Shown: piece after piece, positions 60,836 through 64,000 of the stretch
Layout: the number at the start of each line of letters is the position of its first letter
How positions within the stretch are numbered: position 1 is the stretch's first letter
DNA from: JAOBAU01 sp034667465
GTDB taxonomy: Bacteria; Acidobacteriota; Thermoanaerobaculia; Gp7-AA8
Length of the DNA: 64,000 nt
Direction of reading: 5' to 3'
Assembly: GCA_034667465.1 (NCBI GenBank)
Contig: JAXDJV010000002.1
Location: forward strand, 1 to 64,000
Position numbers and translations under genes: made by a program
The notes under the pieces: model-generated
Databases searched by the model: none
What the model saw: only the letters and a program-made list of their open reading frames with translations
What the model was told of the DNA's origin: nothing

Positions 60836-61387
60836 TCGCGAAAAGCGCCGGTCCGGCGATGTGCATCAGCAGCCGGTCGACCGATGAGTCGATCAGATCG
60901 TCGAGGATCCAGACGCTGACGGCGTAGACGACGACGTACAGCGCGGCGACGGAAACGACGACCGCGGCCGGACGCCATTCGCGGCGTACGGCGAGCAGCC
61001 GCGCAGGCCGGCGTAGGTCGTTCGATGCGGTCCGTCGCCGAAGCCGACGACGTTCGCCGGTCGACGAGGATCGGCATCGAGCGCGTAGGCGCTCAGTCCT
61101 GACCACGTGCGAGTCGCGCGTGGGTATGCGTAGTAGTTGAAGAAAACCGCCGCGTCGCTTTCACCGGGATGGTCGTAGCGCGGCACGAGTGCGAGCCGTT
61201 CGTTCGGCGCGGTCGACGCGAGCACGTCCCGCGTCGCGCGTGAAAAGCCTTTCGTGACGAGCGCGCGGCGATCGCCGAGCGGCAGCTTCCGGAGCGCGGC
61301 CGCCTCGCGTGCAAGGTGCAGCAGCGCAGGAACGGTCGTCCACGCCAGCGACGCGAAGAGAATCGCCGCCAGGACGCGTCGCGTCAT
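60810..61387 (-). pseudogene. Frameshifted membrane-protein gene
   Basis: Two minus-strand frames together make one plausible protein of about 190 residues. The 5' frame (from 61387) gives a signal-type N terminus and a periplasmic-like part to TTYAGLR; the 3' frame gives LLAVRREWRPAAVVV, a membrane helix and DDLIDSSVDRLLMHIAG, ending at 60810. The switch falls in about 60995-61015, a CG-rich stretch. A one-base error in the assembly or a true mutation are both possible. ATGA overlap with the gene upstream. Confidence 0.6.
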
Positions 61388-61692
61388 CGCTGTTGCCGCG
61401 GAGTTGGACGCCGCAGTTCAAAGTACGGCGACGCGACGACGTAAAGTCCGGCAAGCAGTACGAGAATCACGGCGATTACCTTCGCCCACTTCACGAACAG
61501 CCGCATCCGCCGCCTGTTGCTGCTGGCGCGCACGGCCGGCTTCGGTTCCGGCGGCCTGCGCAGCGCCATCCGATCGTTGCAGTCGTGGCATCGGTAGTAA
61601 CGCCGGTTCGTCAACATGGTGACGATCCGCTCGCTCGAGGTTCGGAGGCGGGAGCGGTGGACGTTCGCGCTTCCGCAGGTACGACACTTCAT
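61384..61692 (-). CDS. Small zinc-ribbon membrane protein
   Basis: A 102-residue protein: an N-terminal zinc ribbon (CRTCGSANVHRS ... YRCHDCNDR, two CxxC pairs), a basic linker (RASSNRRRMRLF) and one membrane helix (VIAVILVLLAGLYVV). No recognised family. It overlaps the frameshifted gene downstream by 4 bases and panD upstream by 4 bases, so it looks like part of the pan transcript. Confidence 0.65.
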   Translation of the reverse strand: MKCRTCGSANVHRSRLRTSSERIVTMLTNRRYYRCHDCNDRMALRRPPEPKPAVRASSNRRRMRLFVKWAKVIAVILVLLAGLYVVASPYFELRRPTPRQQR

Positions 61693-62057
61693 GCACCGAT
61701 GTTAATCGATGCGACGACGCGGTTGGCGCCGTCGAGCATGACGACGCGAGCGCGATGATCGAGCGTTTGGCCGTCATGCAGCAGCCCGAACGCGAGAATG
61801 CTGACGGTGTCGCCTTTCCGCACCGGCGAACGCGTTCCGGCGTGCAGCCGCACTTCCCCGCTTCCCTCTTCTGCCGGCTGCAGCCAGGTGCGAAAGCGCT
61901 CGCCGGTGGCGACGTTGACGACCTCCACCTCTTCGCACGGCAGCAGTTCCGCGGCGCGCATCAGAAACGGATCGACGCGCAGCGAGACCGGCGGCGCGTC
62001 GTCGACCGCGGTGACGATGGCGTTCTGAATCACGGCGCGCAACAACGAGCGCATCAC
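61689..62057 (-). CDS. panD: Degenerate aspartate 1-decarboxylase-like protein (PanD)
   Basis: About 122 residues in the third position of a panB-panC-panD operon, matching PanD end to end by eye: MRSLLRAVIQNAIVT, RVDPFLMRAAELLPCEEVEVVNVATGERFRT, VRKGDTVSILAFGLL. Active residues differ: the Lys 9 position is Val, Tyr 58 is Trp, and the Gly24-Ser25 self-cleavage site reads Val-Ser (PPVSLRVD). So pyruvoyl formation and decarboxylation may not occur. Start is GTG at 62057 or ATG at 62054, overlapping the panC stop. Confidence 0.75.
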   Translation of the reverse strand: MMRSLLRAVIQNAIVTAVDDAPPVSLRVDPFLMRAAELLPCEEVEVVNVATGERFRTWLQPAEEGSGEVRLHAGTRSPVRKGDTVSILAFGLLHDGQTLDHRARVVMLDGANRVVASINIGA

Positions 62058-62914
62058 GGCTGCGCTCCGCGCGTCACGACGATGTTGTCGATGAGCCGCG
62101 TCTTGCCGACATACACCGCGCCGGCGAGGATCAGCTCGCGCCGCGGATCGAGCGGCGCGAGGAACGTTTCGGGATCGACGAGCACGAGATAGTCGACATC
62201 GACGCCTGGCGTCTCCGCGATCATCGTCCGCATCAGCTGCTCGATCGCGGCGACGTCTTCGATGCCGTGACGCAGCGCTTCCTCGCCGGCGCGCAGCGCG
62301 CGGTACAGCGCCGGTGCGCGCTTCCGTTCCTCAACCGACAGATAGCTGTTGCGCGACGACTTCGCGAGACCGTCGCTTTCGCGCACGGTTTCGCCGAAGA
62401 GCAGCGTCAGCGGCAGATCGAGATCGCGCACCATCCGCGCGATGACGGCGCACTGCTGCGCATCTTTCCGTCCGAACGCGGCAACGTCCGGCTGCACGAT
62501 GTTGAAGAGCTTGAGGACGATCGTCGCGACGCCGTCGAAGTGGCCGGGACGCCGTTCGCCTTCCAGCGGCGCGGCGACGTCGCCCGCTTTCACGATCGTG
62601 CTCGCGCCGGCGGGATACATCGCCGCGACCGGCGGCAGAAACAACAGATCGACGTTGCGTCCTTCGAGCAGTTCGGTGTCGCGCGCTTCGTCGCGCGGAT
62701 AGCGCTCGAAATCTTCGTTCGGTCCGAACTGCAGCGGGTTGACGAAGATCGAAACGACGATGAACGTCGCCCCGCCGGCGCGTGTTTCATCGATCAGCGA
62801 GAGATGGCCGTCATGCAGAAAGCCCATCGTCGGGACGAAGCCGATCGTCGCGCCATGCGTGCGCGCCGCGTTCACCGCGGCGCGCGTTTCCTCAATCGTC
62901 CGAGCGGTGATCAT
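62054..62914 (-). CDS. panC: Pantothenate synthetase
   Basis: Condenses pantoate and beta-alanine with ATP; 286 residues. VPTMGFLHDGHLSLI has the HxGH motif, FVNPLQFGPNEDF the pantoate site, FGRKDAQQ and LAKSSRNSYLS the KMSKS equivalent. Three bases separate it from panB. If PanD is inactive, beta-alanine must come from elsewhere. Confidence 0.95.
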   Translation of the reverse strand: MITARTIEETRAAVNAARTHGATIGFVPTMGFLHDGHLSLIDETRAGGATFIVVSIFVNPLQFGPNEDFERYPRDEARDTELLEGRNVDLLFLPPVAAMYPAGASTIVKAGDVAAPLEGERRPGHFDGVATIVLKLFNIVQPDVAAFGRKDAQQCAVIARMVRDLDLPLTLLFGETVRESDGLAKSSRNSYLSVEERKRAPALYRALRAGEEALRHGIEDVAAIEQLMRTMIAETPGVDVDYLVLVDPETFLAPLDPRRELILAGAVYVGKTRLIDNIVVTRGAQP

Positions 62915-62917
62915 CGA

Positions 62918-63781
62918 TTACGACGTGACGACTTTGACCTGCGGCGTGCCGTAGAGCCGCTTCAGCTCTTCCTCGCCGCCGACGTGGAACGATTCCGTCG
63001 CCACGTCGGGGAAACGGCCTTCGCGAACATCGAGCAGGTACGCTTCGATGGCGGCACGCATGTCGTCGGCGAGATGCGCGTATTTGCGGACGAACTTCGG
63101 CGTGTGACCGTCGTAGATGCCGAGGAGATCGTGGAGGACGAGAACCTGCCCGTCGCAGGCGGGACCGGCGCCGATGCCGATGGTCGGAATCGAAATTCGC
63201 TCGGTGATGAACGCCGCGAGCTCGGCGGGAACACATTCGAGGACGATCGAGAAACAGCCAGCCTCTTCGAGCGCGACCGCTTCATCGACGAGACGCCGCG
63301 CTTCGTCGACCCCTTTTCCCTGCATCCGAAATCCGCCGAGTGCGTTGACCGATTGCGGCGTGAGACCGATGTGTCCCATCACCGGAATCTCGGCGTCGAG
63401 GATCGCGGAGATCGTCGAGATGCGCGACGGCTTGCCGCCTTCGATCTTCACCGCATGCGCGCCGGCGCGAATGAACTCGCCGGCGTTGCGCACCGACTCT
63501 TCGATCGACACGTGGTACGAGAGATACGGCATGTCGCCGACGACGAGCGCCCGCTGCGTTCCGCGCACGACGGCGCGCGTGTGATGAATCATGTCGGCAA
63601 CCGTGACGCTGAGCGTGTCGGGATAGCCGAGCACGACCATGCCGAGCGAATCACCGACGAGGATGATGTCGGCCCCCGCGGCATCGACGACCTTCGCGGA
63701 TGGATAGTCGTAGGCGGTGAGCATGCCGATCCGCACGCTCGACTTCATCGATTTAATCGCAGGGACGGTGATCTTTTTCAC
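62918..63781 (-). CDS. panB: 3-methyl-2-oxobutanoate hydroxymethyltransferase
   Basis: First step of pantothenate synthesis: hydroxymethylation of 2-oxoisovalerate with methylene-tetrahydrofolate. 287 residues; LTAYDYPSAKVVD at the start, GDSLGMV with metal Asp, AVKIEGG with Lys/Glu, GHIGLTPQ, ECVP and IGIGAGPACDGQ. A GTG start follows GGAGGCAAAG, one of the best ribosome sites here. Confidence 0.95.
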   Translation of the reverse strand: MKKITVPAIKSMKSSVRIGMLTAYDYPSAKVVDAAGADIILVGDSLGMVVLGYPDTLSVTVADMIHHTRAVVRGTQRALVVGDMPYLSYHVSIEESVRNAGEFIRAGAHAVKIEGGKPSRISTISAILDAEIPVMGHIGLTPQSVNALGGFRMQGKGVDEARRLVDEAVALEEAGCFSIVLECVPAELAAFITERISIPTIGIGAGPACDGQVLVLHDLLGIYDGHTPKFVRKYAHLADDMRAAIEAYLLDVREGRFPDVATESFHVGGEEELKRLYGTPQVKVVTS

Positions 63782-63815
63782 TTTGCCTCCTCATCGGGCG
63801 AGAGGAGGATTGAAA

Positions 63816-63882
63816 AAGGATGAAGGATGAAGGATGAAGCCGCTCCGGCTATTCATCCTTCATCCTTCAGCCTTCAGCCTTC
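63816..63882. repeat. Inverted array of a tandem heptamer (AAGGATG)
   Basis: Three AAGGATG units on the left face CATCCTT, CATCCTT, CAGCCTT, CAGCCTT units on the right across a 13-base GC-rich loop. It lies between panB and the next gene upstream. Same design as 11956 and 17777. Confidence 0.83.
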
Positions 63883-63908
63883 CGCGGTCCCCGTCTCGGT
63901 CCGTTTAC

Positions 63909-64000
63909 TCAGGATCCAAGCGGTACGTAGTACTGCGTGCCCTTTCGGGCGTTTCGAATCTGCTCCACGAGCTGATCGAAGTGTTCGGGCGTGTTCACGA
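63909..64000 (-). CDS. C-terminal end of an unidentified gene (partial)
   Basis: The last 30 codons of a minus-strand frame (NTPEHFDQLVEQIRNARKGT ending YYVPLGS) run off the window edge. The amphipathic helix and final strand would suit a deoxynucleoside kinase-type C terminus, which can lie next to panB, but this is only a guess. Confidence 0.5.
   Translation of the reverse strand, partial: VNTPEHFDQLVEQIRNARKGTQYYVPLGS

Overview
The window is high-GC, gene-dense, Gram-negative chromosomal DNA. The lineage looks like Acidobacteriota. Lipid A genes (lpxD, fabZ, lpxA), bamA, an OmpH/Skp chaperone and an OmpW-like barrel show a double membrane. A secreted protein with the VWFA-related domain typical of Acidobacteriota, a PilR-type regulator and type IV pilus-like genes fit that phylum. 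The lineage call is inference from gene content only.

Layout. 0-5 kb: ClpC unfoldase, two small enzymes and an RhlE-type RNA helicase. 5-12 kb: a phosphoesterase, a tautomerase, then the envelope cluster bamA-ompH-lpxD-fabZ-lpxA. 12-15 kb: a Gfo/Idh/MocA dehydrogenase, MTA phosphorylase, a PfkB sugar kinase and a solitary nucleotidyltransferase. 15-20 kb: an amidohydrolase, a lytic transglycosylase, NAD kinase and a ClpX-like ATPase. 20-23 kb: a ComEA-like protein, a FimT/GspH-like pseudopilin and a membrane protein of the alkaline phosphatase superfamily that seems to lack metal ligands. 23-27.7 kb: an adenine methyltransferase and an SNF2 helicase in tandem, the best candidate here for an undescribed defence-like system. 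27.7-33 kb: a secreted repeat protein, a Cys-rich peptide, a sigma-54 regulator, a DUF192 lipoprotein and a rhomboid-like protein without catalytic residues. 33-39 kb: a PTPS-III-like pterin enzyme with small coupled genes, a J-domain protein, an ECF sigma factor with a zinc anti-sigma, a Ham1-type phosphatase and two small proteins. 39-43 kb: the murQ-anmK-nagA-nagB cell-wall recycling operon. 43-52 kb: a nuclease-like/cardiolipin synthase pair, a GNAT, a cold-shock protein, argS and two mutase-type enzymes. 52-60 kb: GDPD, a receiver protein with internal repeats, a PduO-type adenosyltransferase, a P1-type nuclease, tRNA-Pro, OmpW-like and VWFA proteins, pxpB/pxpC and an RNB ribonuclease. 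60.8-64 kb: a frameshifted gene, a zinc-ribbon membrane protein, and panB-panC-panD, whose PanD has lost several catalytic residues.

No phage, insertion sequence, CRISPR array or rRNA was seen. The most pervasive non-coding structure is a set of palindromic repeats between genes. Some supply the stop codons of flanking genes, and one lies in frame inside pxpC. Three others are inverted arrays of unrelated heptamers. Operons are tight, with many 4-bp ATGA/GTGA overlaps.
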